Source of the DNA: Flavobacteriales bacterium
Lineage (GTDB): Bacteria; Bacteroidota; Bacteroidia; Flavobacteriales_D; UBA2798
Direction: 5' to 3'
Assembly: GCA_019694795.1 (NCBI GenBank)
Contig: JAIBBF010000001.1
Coordinates: forward strand, 66,370-130,369
DNA: 64,000 bases
Shown here: positions 8,754 to 16,974 of the stretch, one piece after another
Numbering within the stretch: the first letter of the stretch is position 1
How the letters are laid out: each line of letters starts with the position of its first letter
Made by a program: the position numbers and the translations under genes
The notes under the pieces: model-generated
Databases searched by the model: none
Told to the model about the DNA's origin: nothing
What the model saw: the letters and a program-made list of their open reading frames with translations, nothing else

Positions 8754-9815
8754 TTAAGGCTTTAAATGATTGGATTTCGCCATAAACACACATAGCTTCC
8801 ACAACATTCGTGCCCCAACGTTGGCATTCCATTCGGTATCTCCGGGAGCAACTTCATTTAAATCGAATCCTATAATGGTTTTTCCTTCGCGTACTAAAGA
8901 GCGGAATAGATAAACCGCCTGCTCGAATTCGAGTCCGCCCGGCACTGGTGTTCCGGTACCCGGACATAATTTCGGATCTAATCCATCGATATCGAAACTG
9001 ATGTACACTTTTTCGGGTAGTGTTGAAACAATGTCATCCACCACAGCCCTCCAGCTTTTGCCTTCGTACTGTGCCGTTTTCATATCGCTATCGTAAAAGA
9101 CTTTTACCCGTCCGTTACTTGCAGCGGCAAGATCCGCTTCCTGTTTACAAAAATCGCGAATACCTACTTGCACCAATCGTTGCACTTGCGGGTATTTTAA
9201 TGCGTTAAACATCACCGAAGCGTGCGAGTAGGAAAATCCTTCGTAAGCATCACGCAAATCCATGTGCGCATCAATTTGCAGAATACCGAAGTGTTCATGT
9301 TTTTCTGTCAACGCTTCAATTAAACCAAGCGGGGTACTGTGGTCGCCACCTAAAAGCGCAACCATTTTACCATCCTTCATCATGCTCAGGCATTTTTCCT
9401 TTACACGATTTTTCAGCATTTCGCAGGAAGCATTTATCTCTTCGAGAACAGTTGAAAATTCATCATTCGTTTCCACTTTTCCGCCATTTTCCAGGAAGTC
9501 GATATACGATGTGCTTTTTAATCTCAACTGATCACTGAGATCGCGTATTTCGGTACTGATCGGTGTTAAATGAAATCCGATTTTCCAGGCATCCTGTAAA
9601 TCTGAATCGAAAAAATCCAATTGAGGAGAAGCATCCAAAATGGCAGAAGGACCATCCGCTGTGCCATCGCTGTATGAAACCGTTACATCCCAGGGAACGG
9701 GAAGAATCGTTAGGCGACTGTGCTCGTAATTAAAAGGCAATCCGAATAGATTTCCGTTATTCTGACCAACACCATCCGGATTAAAGGATTGAATAATCTC
9801 TTCTTTGCTCGACAT
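8754..9815 (-). CDS. Agmatinase/arginase (ureohydrolase) family protein
   Basis: The binuclear manganese site of ureohydrolases is intact: H159 in GGDHS, D182-x-H184-x-D186 in QIDAHMDLRD, and D275-x-D277 in SFDIDGLDP. The enzyme should hydrolyse a guanidino or formimino compound (agmatine, arginine, formiminoglutamate or similar) and release urea or formamide. At 353 aa it is longer than typical agmatinase (about 300), with extra residues between 85 and 150. It is the first gene of the minus-strand operon. Exact substrate is uncertain; proclavaminate amidinohydrolase-like or guanidinobutyrase activity are alternatives. Confidence 0.87.
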   Translation of the reverse strand: MSSKEEIIQSFNPDGVGQNNGNLFGLPFNYEHSRLTILPVPWDVTVSYSDGTADGPSAILDASPQLDFFDSDLQDAWKIGFHLTPISTEIRDLSDQLRLKSTSYIDFLENGGKVETNDEFSTVLEEINASCEMLKNRVKEKCLSMMKDGKMVALLGGDHSTPLGLIEALTEKHEHFGILQIDAHMDLRDAYEGFSYSHASVMFNALKYPQVQRLVQVGIRDFCKQEADLAAASNGRVKVFYDSDMKTAQYEGKSWRAVVDDIVSTLPEKVYISFDIDGLDPKLCPGTGTPVPGGLEFEQAVYLFRSLVREGKTIIGFDLNEVAPGDTEWNANVGARMLWKLCVFMAKSNHLKP

Positions 9816-9889
9816 GAATTTTTTTTATCGGGCTAAATTAGGAAACTAAAAGGAAAAAAAGCCAATTCACCAAAGGTGATGATGAACAA

Positions 9890-10321
9890 TTACTCCACTT
9901 CGTGAATGGCATCGATGCGGGAATAAACCCGGTAACTGATTCCCACTATAAATCCACCTGCACCCTGCTCCAGCATTTGCCAGATTAAATCAATCACCGC
10001 GTGATGCAATCCTTTGGCATGATAAGAAAATCCAAGAATAAACACGATGAGGAACATGAGAAAACCAAGGACAGCTCCAATGGAAATAAATCGAAAAAGA
10101 CCTGCGTCTTCATGACGAAAATGGGAAGCAAGAAAATTTAACATGGCTGCAATTCCCAAATAAGCAATCAGCGATAAAGCCAAAAATACCCGGTGATCAT
10201 AAGGGATATTTTTAATATCGTTCAAAATCACCCCGTGCCAAAACAGCGATAAGCCCATCATCAGAAAGGCCGCAAGTAACCAGCTGATCATAAAGCGTTT
10301 GGTATTCAATTCGGGAAACAT
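9890..10321 (-). CDS. Small four-helix membrane protein, unknown function
   Basis: This 143 aa protein shows four hydrophobic segments (about residues 11-30, 45-65, 80-102 and 112-132) separated by short polar loops, including a histidine-containing loop after the third helix (SYHAKGLHH). I do not recognise a named family. It stands alone between the agmatinase operon and the divergent lipoprotein gene. A well-formed Bacteroidota promoter lies immediately upstream, giving an mRNA leader of only a few bases. Confidence 0.72.
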   Translation of the reverse strand: MFPELNTKRFMISWLLAAFLMMGLSLFWHGVILNDIKNIPYDHRVFLALSLIAYLGIAAMLNFLASHFRHEDAGLFRFISIGAVLGFLMFLIVFILGFSYHAKGLHHAVIDLIWQMLEQGAGGFIVGISYRVYSRIDAIHEVE

Positions 10322-10325
10322 GCTG

Positions 10326-10356
10326 CAAAAATAGGATAGATTCGGCCAATTCCAAA
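10326..10356 (-). promoter_or_regulatory. Bacteroidota-type promoter for the small membrane protein
   Basis: On the minus strand the sequence reads TTTG (10356-10353), a 19-base spacer, then TATTTTTG (10333-10326). This matches the Bacteroidota sigma-A consensus TTTG-N19-TAnnTTTG at every fixed position. The ATG of the downstream gene follows after only 4 bases, so the transcript is probably leaderless or almost so. Confidence 0.65.
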
Positions 10357-10480
10357 TCTAAAATCCACGAAAGCAAGGCTTTAAATGATAAAAATCAGGG
10401 TTTTCCTGTTCATCATCCGTCTCAACCTTTACCTCAGCAGGTCCTCGTTGTATAAGGCCTTTTCGTTATATTCGTTCTCT

Positions 10481-12067
10481 ATGAAAATGAAATTTCTTTT
10501 TCTCTCTCTTTTGCTGATTTGCGGATTTTATTCCTGCAAAAGAGAATTGGAACAACCCTCCTGGGAAGTGGGAGTGGTAGGACCCGTCTTCCATTCTTCA
10601 CTTGGCCTTAACGATCTGTTGGCCGATAGTTTAATTCAGGTAAATCCCGATAGCAGCATCACCCTGGTGTATAGCGGAAATATTTACAAACTGGCTTTGG
10701 ATACGCTGCTTAATTTGCCGGACACCACCATTGCCGACACCTTCCAGTTACCGGCTATTGTTCCTTCTGTAAACGTAGCACCCGGAGCGCAGTTGTTTAG
10801 TCAGACCGACGAACAACATTTTAATGCGCAGGGCGTAGAGCTCACACAGATCGACCTCGAGCGTGGATTTTGTTATGTAACTGTATTCAGCACCATTGAT
10901 CAGCCGGTTGATTTTACCTATGAAATTTTATCCGCAACTAAAAACGGAAATCATTTTTCAACCGTCATCACAGTTCCCGCAGGAAGTGTTGCAAATCCGT
11001 CATTCACTACTTCGGTGCTGGACCTTCAAGGTTATAGTTTCGATATGATTGGTCAGTCAGGAACCGATTTCAATGCCTACTCAACCAAAATTGTAATCCG
11101 CATGTCGAACCAGGCACAACCTACGCAGGTTCACAATTACGACAAAGTCATCATTTCTTCCACCTACTCCGATTTATTTCCTTCCTATGCACAAGGCTAT
11201 TTCGGACACCGGACCGAATCCATTCCCGGAGAATCAACGGCCTTTGATCTGTTCGAAAAAATAATTTCCGGAAGCATCGATATCAATCAGGTCGATGTGA
11301 ACCTCGTTATCCGAAATTACGTTGGTGCAGATGCACGGATCACCATTCAGCAATTACAGGCATCACGCGGTGCTACAAGCATTGATCTGAATCATTCCAT
11401 CATTGGCTCCACCATCAACATCAATCGTGCAACTGATCCCAACGGATATCCCGTTCCGTATAACTACAGTGTACACATGGATAACGGGAATTCCAACATC
11501 GATCAAATCATCGAATTGTTGCCTACACAATTTACCACCAGCCTTGAAATGGAAATTAATCCGCTCGGCAATGTGGCGGCACATCATGATTTCATTTACG
11601 GGTCACACACTGTGGAAGCAGATTTAAATGTTGAACTTCCGCTTTCGCTGATTGCAAATGAACTTACCTTGGTCGACACCCTGCATTTAAGTTTGAGCAA
11701 AGGCGAAAATGGATATGTAACCGAAGGAAATTTTACGCTCGACATTGAAAACGGATTTCCATTTGCCGGCGATTTGCAATTGTATTTTATGGACGGCAAT
11801 GGTACCCCTACCGACTCGATTGTTGTTCCCAATAGTTTCAGCGCGGGAATTACAAACGGAAGTAACATCGTTATTGCGAATAGTCATTCACAAATTCAGG
11901 TTCATCTTAACACTTCGCAAATGGATCGTTTATATGCAGGCGATGATGTATTACTGAAAGTAAAATTTTCCACCTCCAGCTTATTGCAGCACGTCGATAT
12001 TTATGATTATTACAAAATCAACATCGATCTGCGCGGCAACTTCAACTACCACATCGGAAAACCATGA
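10481..12067 (+). CDS. Large hypothetical lipoprotein
   Basis: An upstream in-frame ATG exists at 10385, but the ATG at 10481 starts a clear lipoprotein signal (MKMKFLFLSLLLICGFYSCKRE, lipobox GFYSC), so I place the start there, giving 528 aa. The mature part is almost entirely predicted beta-strand and rich in Ser, Thr, Asn and Asp, with repeated hydrophobic-alternating strands, suggesting an extracytoplasmic adhesin- or scaffold-like fold. No known domain is recognised. Its stop overlaps the next gene's start by 4 bases. It is likely sorted to the outer membrane by the Lol system and works with its two downstream partners. Confidence 0.78.
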   Translation: MKMKFLFLSLLLICGFYSCKRELEQPSWEVGVVGPVFHSSLGLNDLLADSLIQVNPDSSITLVYSGNIYKLALDTLLNLPDTTIADTFQLPAIVPSVNVAPGAQLFSQTDEQHFNAQGVELTQIDLERGFCYVTVFSTIDQPVDFTYEILSATKNGNHFSTVITVPAGSVANPSFTTSVLDLQGYSFDMIGQSGTDFNAYSTKIVIRMSNQAQPTQVHNYDKVIISSTYSDLFPSYAQGYFGHRTESIPGESTAFDLFEKIISGSIDINQVDVNLVIRNYVGADARITIQQLQASRGATSIDLNHSIIGSTININRATDPNGYPVPYNYSVHMDNGNSNIDQIIELLPTQFTTSLEMEINPLGNVAAHHDFIYGSHTVEADLNVELPLSLIANELTLVDTLHLSLSKGENGYVTEGNFTLDIENGFPFAGDLQLYFMDGNGTPTDSIVVPNSFSAGITNGSNIVIANSHSQIQVHLNTSQMDRLYAGDDVLLKVKFSTSSLLQHVDIYDYYKINIDLRGNFNYHIGKP

Positions 12068-13314
12068 AAAACTGCTTCCTACTCCTTCTGATTTTTGTTG
12101 GAACAGCTGCGCATGCACAACGCCTTAACGAAAATCTTTTTCTACCTGCCGAAGGCCAAAAGCATTTGGTTCGGATAGATGGATCCGGCTATTTTTTATC
12201 GGGCGATCTGAAAAAAGAATTCACCGATAAATTTATCCATGGCGGATTTATCGATTCCACTTTAAAGTCCGATGTACGCAACGATTTGAAAAAAGAAAAT
12301 CGCGCCGGAGCAGAAATTGAATATGGCATCAGCTATTACAACTACGGAAAACAGATTTTTGGTCGGCCCGACTGGTCCTGGTTCGCCGGTATTTCTTCGC
12401 ATGAATTTTACAATGGAAGTTTCAGTAAAGATTTGTTTTCATTGGTGTTTTTTGGAAACCGTGAGTTTGCAGGCAAAACAGCAGAATTAGCTCCACTCCA
12501 TTTCAATAGCATTTCATTCAGCAAACTGAGTTGGGGTGTGTTTTCGAAAAGCACGCAGTCTTCCATTTCCTTATCGCTCGTTGCGGGACACCAATTCTCC
12601 AGTTTAGAAACTTCCAAAGCCGATTTATACACAGCGGCCGACGGTTCTGCTTTGGCATTAACGTTAAATGAAAATTATTACCGTTCCGACAGTAGTGCAA
12701 CAAGTGGAATAGCATTAAACGGCTGGGGGGCGGCAACCGATATGGTATTTAATTTTAATACCGGAAAAAACAGAAGTGTAAAATTGAATCAGTCATTCAG
12801 ACTTACACTTCGCAATTTCGGATTTATCCGATGGAACAGTTCCAGTTTATATCAGCATAAGGACAGCAGTTATTCTTACACAGGATTTGAAGTGAACAAT
12901 CTGTTAAATGGCGTAAGCGATCCTTTTGCATCGACGAATTTACAGGACACCCTCGGCATCCGGTATGAGCAAAAAATGGTGACTCAATTTTTACCCTTTA
13001 CATTTAGTCTGGAAGCAACCACCATCACCTTCACCGAAAAGAAAATTCAACCATTTTACGGAGTGCGTTTAAGAGCAAATGCCAATTACAAACCGATGAT
13101 ACACCTAGGTATGCAATACAATCCCAAAGAACATATTGCACTTAGTTTATACGGAGCGTTTGGGGGGTATGGCGGATTCCGTGCAGGAATTAATGCCAAT
13201 GCAAAAATCGGACAACACCTGCAATTGGGAATTTACACCGGAAATGTAACGGGATGGTTTTTAAAAAAATCATACGGAATGGATTTAGGAATTAATTTAA
13301 TGGCTGCATTCTGA
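12064..13314 (+). CDS. Predicted outer-membrane beta-barrel protein (possibly DUF5723-like)
   Basis: A signal peptide (MKNCFLLLLIFVGTAAHAQ) is followed by alternating amphipathic strands, many with aromatic ends and glycine turns (GYFLSGDL, WFAGISSHEFYNG, LHLGMQY-type strands), and the chain ends in a strand terminating with phenylalanine (INLMAAF), typical of outer-membrane barrels. Length is 416 aa. The pattern recalls DUF5723 proteins of Bacteroidota, but I cannot confirm that. It overlaps the lipoprotein gene by 4 bases and the T9SS gene by 1 base, so the three products are probably made in fixed ratio. Confidence 0.75.
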   Translation: MKNCFLLLLIFVGTAAHAQRLNENLFLPAEGQKHLVRIDGSGYFLSGDLKKEFTDKFIHGGFIDSTLKSDVRNDLKKENRAGAEIEYGISYYNYGKQIFGRPDWSWFAGISSHEFYNGSFSKDLFSLVFFGNREFAGKTAELAPLHFNSISFSKLSWGVFSKSTQSSISLSLVAGHQFSSLETSKADLYTAADGSALALTLNENYYRSDSSATSGIALNGWGAATDMVFNFNTGKNRSVKLNQSFRLTLRNFGFIRWNSSSLYQHKDSSYSYTGFEVNNLLNGVSDPFASTNLQDTLGIRYEQKMVTQFLPFTFSLEATTITFTEKKIQPFYGVRLRANANYKPMIHLGMQYNPKEHIALSLYGAFGGYGGFRAGINANAKIGQHLQLGIYTGNVTGWFLKKSYGMDLGINLMAAF

Positions 13315-14768
13315 TGAAAAAATTTGTGATTTTGTTTTTGTGTGCAATCACCTTTCAGCTGAAAGCACAATTTGTATTTCAAAAAGTAATTGGAAATGCC
13401 AATTCGAGTTTTGCACGCGATGTGATTCAGTTGCAGGACACCAATTATTTAATCACCGGCGCTTCGAGCGGTTATGGAGATTATACCGCCAATGCATTCC
13501 TTATGAAAATCGACCAGCAGGGAAATCACATGTGGACTAAAAATTTTGGTGGAAGCAATGCCGACTGGGCCATGCAATTGGTAGAAGAAAGTGATAATAG
13601 TATTGTATTTGCAGGTTACACCAATAGTTTTGGTAATGGAGGTTATGATATCTGGGTGGTAAAAACTGATGAAAACGGAAATGTAATCTGGTCGAAAACC
13701 TACGGTGGAAGCGATTGGGATTTTGGATACAGCATTATTAAAACGATCGACAACAATTATCTGATTGCCGGAGAAACCTACAGTTACGGCAGTGGAAATA
13801 ACGATGCATTTTTATTAAAAATAAATCAGAGCGGCGATTCACTCTGGATGAAAACCTATGGAGAAAGTGACCTTGATCTGGCACGTGAAGTAGTTACACT
13901 TCCTGATGGAAAATTTGTTTTTACCGGTACCAAACGATCTCCCGCGCAAAATTACACGGATATCTGGGTGGTAAAAACCGACGATCTTGGCAATATGGAA
14001 TGGGAACAAACCTATGGATCGCCCTTAAATGATGAAGGCCATTCATTGGTGCTGGCACAAAACCTAACGGATTTTATTATTGGAGGAACTGTTGATACCA
14101 TGCCTTCCAAAAAAATTGATCAGTACTATTTTAAAATCGATGCCTACGGAAGCGAAATCTGTTCCTCGATTTATGGTGGTCCCGAAAATGAAACCACGCA
14201 TGATGTGTGCGAACGCTATAATGGAAACGGATACATTGCCGGCATGACGCTTTCCTATGGAACCGGATTCGGAGATATGATTGTTTACTATCCCGGAAGC
14301 AACTGCCTGTGGACGGGTGGTCCTACCCTCGGAACAGTAGACCGCGATGAAGCATGGAGTATTAAAGAAACGCTCGACAGTGGTTATATTGTAGTGGGAG
14401 AAACAGAATATGGTCCCGGCTACACCAACATTTACGCGATTAAGGCGGGTCCAACCTTATACATCGATCCCAACCTGGTCACCTATTTCGATATTTCTGC
14501 AACCGAAGAAATAACTTCCTTTCATTTTACGATTTACCCCAACCCTGCCAGTGATAAAATTCAATTGGATTTCGGAAATACTTCCGGTAAAAAGCTCCTT
14601 GAAATTTATGACCTGAGCGGGAAATTATGTCAAAGCGGAAGCAGTAATCTCAACCGCGTAGAGGTAGAAGTTTCAGGTTTAAATGCAGGAATTTACTTTG
14701 TAAAAACCATGGTGGAAGAAACTGGAATCAGCACCACCCAAAAGCTGGTGATCCGCCATCAGGAATGA
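13314..14768 (+). CDS. T9SS-secreted repeat protein with type A sorting domain
   Basis: After a signal peptide (about residues 1-19) come repeated units of about 52 residues. Each has a turn at F78-G-G-S, Y130-G-G-S, Y182-G-E-S, Y234-G-S-P or Y287-G-G-P and an inner strand such as DIWVVKTDENGN, giving a probable beta-propeller. From about residue 406 to 484 there is a typical T9SS type A sorting domain (FTIYPNPASDKIQLDF ... LLEIYDLSGKL ... GIYFVKTM ... QKLVIRHQ). The protein should cross the outer membrane through the type IX system and be attached at the surface. It is the last gene of the trio and converges on the FkbM gene with a 10-base overlap. Confidence 0.88.
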   Translation: MKKFVILFLCAITFQLKAQFVFQKVIGNANSSFARDVIQLQDTNYLITGASSGYGDYTANAFLMKIDQQGNHMWTKNFGGSNADWAMQLVEESDNSIVFAGYTNSFGNGGYDIWVVKTDENGNVIWSKTYGGSDWDFGYSIIKTIDNNYLIAGETYSYGSGNNDAFLLKINQSGDSLWMKTYGESDLDLAREVVTLPDGKFVFTGTKRSPAQNYTDIWVVKTDDLGNMEWEQTYGSPLNDEGHSLVLAQNLTDFIIGGTVDTMPSKKIDQYYFKIDAYGSEICSSIYGGPENETTHDVCERYNGNGYIAGMTLSYGTGFGDMIVYYPGSNCLWTGGPTLGTVDRDEAWSIKETLDSGYIVVGETEYGPGYTNIYAIKAGPTLYIDPNLVTYFDISATEEITSFHFTIYPNPASDKIQLDFGNTSGKKLLEIYDLSGKLCQSGSSNLNRVEVEVSGLNAGIYFVKTMVEETGISTTQKLVIRHQE

Positions 14769-15478
14769 GCAATGAAATAATAATTTATTTCTTTTTCATA
14801 CTGCTCAATAAAATCTGTTTTAGAAAGTGCTTTCCCTCCTTGAATAAAATTTTCCAGAAGAGAAATTTTCATTCCGGAATGATCGAAAAAGTTAAAGACA
14901 TCTTCCGGTGTAGTTTTGTAAAATTCCGAAGCACCTTTTCCGTGTTCAAAAATTACCACCGGTTTCCATTGTTCAATAATGCGATGTGCACCTTTTAACA
15001 CTCCCAGCTCACCGCCCTCTACATCAATTTTAATGAGATGTACAGGTGTTTTTTCCGGGATGATGTCATCGAGTTTTTCAATTTTCACCTTGATTTCTTC
15101 AATGCGCTCTTCGCCGGTATATTGACGTTTTTTTAATCCCGAATAAGCCGGATTCGATTTCACATATTGAAAAGTGGTCTCCCCTTTCGCGTCGGCCAAT
15201 GCCATTTCAAACACTTTTGCATTGGGGAATTTACTTCGCAGTTTATGGGCAAAAACAGGAATAGGCTCGAAGCAATAGTGTGTTCCATTTGGAGCAAAAC
15301 GAATCATTTCCTTTAAAATATCACCATCGTGACCACCCACATCCACTGCATTGGAATCCTTATGCAAAACCCTCCGCATAACCTCAAGCGTTTGCGCATC
15401 ATAACGCTGATTCCTCGAGAACCGGATAGGCAGCACTTTTAACAGGCCCTTGATTAAATTTTTGAGTTTCCTCTTCAC
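14759..15478 (-). CDS. FkbM-family methyltransferase
   Basis: A SAM-dependent methyltransferase fold is visible. Motif I is VDVGGHDGD (near residue 41), the acidic residue after strand 2 sits in YCFEPIPV, and LIKIDVEGGELGVLKGA is the FkbM hallmark containing the catalytic-region IDVEG. FkbM enzymes usually O-methylate sugars or natural products. The basic N-terminus (MKRKLKNLIKGLLKVLP) is not a cleavable signal. The gene stands alone, away from both glycan clusters, and overlaps the T9SS gene tail-to-tail. Substrate unknown, a surface glycan being a reasonable guess. Confidence 0.88.
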   Translation of the reverse strand: MKRKLKNLIKGLLKVLPIRFSRNQRYDAQTLEVMRRVLHKDSNAVDVGGHDGDILKEMIRFAPNGTHYCFEPIPVFAHKLRSKFPNAKVFEMALADAKGETTFQYVKSNPAYSGLKKRQYTGEERIEEIKVKIEKLDDIIPEKTPVHLIKIDVEGGELGVLKGAHRIIEQWKPVVIFEHGKGASEFYKTTPEDVFNFFDHSGMKISLLENFIQGGKALSKTDFIEQYEKEINYYFIAHS

Positions 15479-15700
15479 GTTTTATTCCTTCCAAACAGAA
15501 GCACGAAGTTATAAAAAGCCTTTTAATCTCATTATCGACTGAAAATCAGTAAAATAGATTATTTTTCGATAAATTATCGATTTAGTTCGACAAAAAGGAT
15601 GAAAATTGAAACAAATATTCATTTTTAGGGTATAAACACTTGACTTGTGTCTATAAACCTATTATTTTTGTCGACAGATATTCGAAATTAATCGATAAGT
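15479..15700. other. AT-rich intergenic region between FkbM gene and small membrane ORF
   Basis: This is one of the longest non-coding stretches here. It contains several ATCGAT-like and TCGA-rich words (TTTTTCGATAAATTATCGATT around 15559-15580), which form short imperfect palindromes, and a promoter-like element at 15639-15670 pointing at the small ORF. I see no tRNA, riboswitch or strong terminator. Confidence 0.5.
15639..15670 (+). promoter_or_regulatory. Putative Bacteroidota-type promoter for the 47-residue ORF
   Basis: CTTG at 15639-15642 is followed by a 20-base spacer and TATTTTTG at 15663-15670, which satisfies TAnnTTTG. The upstream element has one mismatch to TTTG. Transcription would begin a few bases later, leaving about 25 bases before the ATG at 15701. 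Confidence 0.45.
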
Positions 15701-15844
15701 ATGCTTTATTTCATCATTTTATTGTTGATTCTTGGTGTGGTTCTGGGGATGTTTGCTCTTGCAAAAGGAGAGGGAAACAAGTACTCAAGAAATAATATGA
15801 AATCAGATCGTGGCGACGATCATTTCAATTCTTTTACGTTATAA
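15701..15844 (+). CDS. Small single-helix membrane protein, 47 aa
   Basis: The ORF begins with ATG at 15701 and ends at TAA 15842-15844. It encodes an N-terminal hydrophobic helix (LYFIILLLILGVVLGMFALA) and a short polar, charged tail with residues KGEGNKYSRNN and DRGDDHF. It fills a gap between two convergent-facing genes and ends 3 bases before the exonuclease stop. A promoter-like element lies just upstream. The helix-plus-polar-tail shape is typical of real bacterial microproteins, but homology could not be tested. No function is assigned. Confidence 0.5.
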   Translation: MLYFIILLLILGVVLGMFALAKGEGNKYSRNNMKSDRGDDHFNSFTL

Positions 15845-15847
15845 GAA

Positions 15848-16921
15848 TCAGATTATTTTTTCAACGCGTCCCTTAGCCAGGAATGCATCAATGAGCGAGC
15901 GGTATTCGGTACCGATGGCCACGTAACGGATAAACATATCCAGGTCCTCCGTACTACTTATACTCTGTTGCGAAGGAAAATAACCCCAACCAACCTGATC
16001 CTCTGCAACGCGCACAACTATTTTAGTGCTGCGGTCGGGTCCTTTGTCGATTAAATAATGTAAAGGTTTACTCAACATAATTTTGCGGTGAGCGAGCGGA
16101 CGATAACGGCGGTTAAACATCGGTTTTAATCGTCTTATTTCCGACATCTCCATCAACAAGGCCAGCAGTTCACTACCTGTTATTTCGAATGAAACATCTG
16201 CTATGGAATTTCTTAATTCAAAAGCCTGGCGTGAATTTCCTTTGGTTAAATGATGCAGTACTTTTTTCCGGATGTTGGTTCCTCCGCCCACATAAATCAC
16301 ATCCTGATTGCTATCGTGCAAAAAATAAACACCTGTTCGCTCCGGAATATTTTCGAGCATACGATCTGCTTTCGGATCACCGGTAAAACGAGGAGAACCT
16401 TCTTCAATCAGACTTAATAAATCGGGTTTATGCTGACCATATAACAAATGAAACAACTCCATGGTAGCCAAAGCATCACCGCCGGCGCGGTGACGATGTT
16501 CAATTTCAATATTGAGTTCCTTGCACAAATTTCCCAATGAATATGAAGGATAACCCGGAATTAATTTTCGGCTCGATTTTACGGTGCACAACAATTGACG
16601 GTGGAATTCCATTCCCAATTCGCGGTACTCATGGCGGATCATACCGTAATCGAAAGCCACATTATGCGCTACAAAAACGGCGTCCTTGGTAATCAATGCC
16701 AATTGTGAAGAGATATCCTGAAAGCGGGGAGCAGATGCTACCATTTCATCACTGATTCCGGTAAGCTTCGTTATAAAAGAAGGAATGTGTTGCTCGGGGT
16801 TCACCAGTGTGATGAATTGATCCACCACTTTTTTTCCATCGCTTAGGTATACAGCAATCTCCGTAATGCGAGACTGTTGCGGGGAACCTCCGGTGGTTTC
16901 GATGTCGACAATGGCAAACAT
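15848..16921 (-). CDS. DnaQ-type 3'-5' exonuclease fused to a GIY-YIG (UvrC/Cho-like) nuclease domain
   Basis: The longer frame reaches 17023, but the ATG at 16921 opens directly on the exonuclease motif and avoids overlapping the divergent gene at 16975, so it is preferred (357 aa). The exonuclease domain (1-165) has D6-x-E8 (IVDIETTG), HNVAFDYG at 86-93 and H144...D149 (HRAGGDA). The GIY-YIG domain (about 194-275) has TGVYF at 196, VIYVGGG at 208, R218, a glutamate at 251 and N270. The fusion resembles the epsilon/UvrC-N proteins of Bacteroidota and the Cho nuclease, and suggests DNA repair or end processing. The C-terminal 80 residues are unassigned. Confidence 0.88.
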   Translation of the reverse strand: MFAIVDIETTGGSPQQSRITEIAVYLSDGKKVVDQFITLVNPEQHIPSFITKLTGISDEMVASAPRFQDISSQLALITKDAVFVAHNVAFDYGMIRHEYRELGMEFHRQLLCTVKSSRKLIPGYPSYSLGNLCKELNIEIEHRHRAGGDALATMELFHLLYGQHKPDLLSLIEEGSPRFTGDPKADRMLENIPERTGVYFLHDSNQDVIYVGGGTNIRKKVLHHLTKGNSRQAFELRNSIADVSFEITGSELLALLMEMSEIRRLKPMFNRRYRPLAHRKIMLSKPLHYLIDKGPDRSTKIVVRVAEDQVGWGYFPSQQSISSTEDLDMFIRYVAIGTEYRSLIDAFLAKGRVEKII

Positions 16922-16974
16922 GTACTCAAATATAATAATTACGGAACAGTTAGCTGAATTATTAACTTTGAACG

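Noticed and set aside
10385-10480. An upstream in-frame ATG extending the lipoprotein gene by 32 residues
   Set aside because: The lipoprotein signal starts exactly at the ATG at 10481; the added residues would mask it.
13390-14330. Repeated DNA as a possible CRISPR-like or satellite array
   Set aside because: The repeats are about 52-residue protein units with diverged DNA, inside the T9SS gene; they lack conserved direct repeats with unique spacers.
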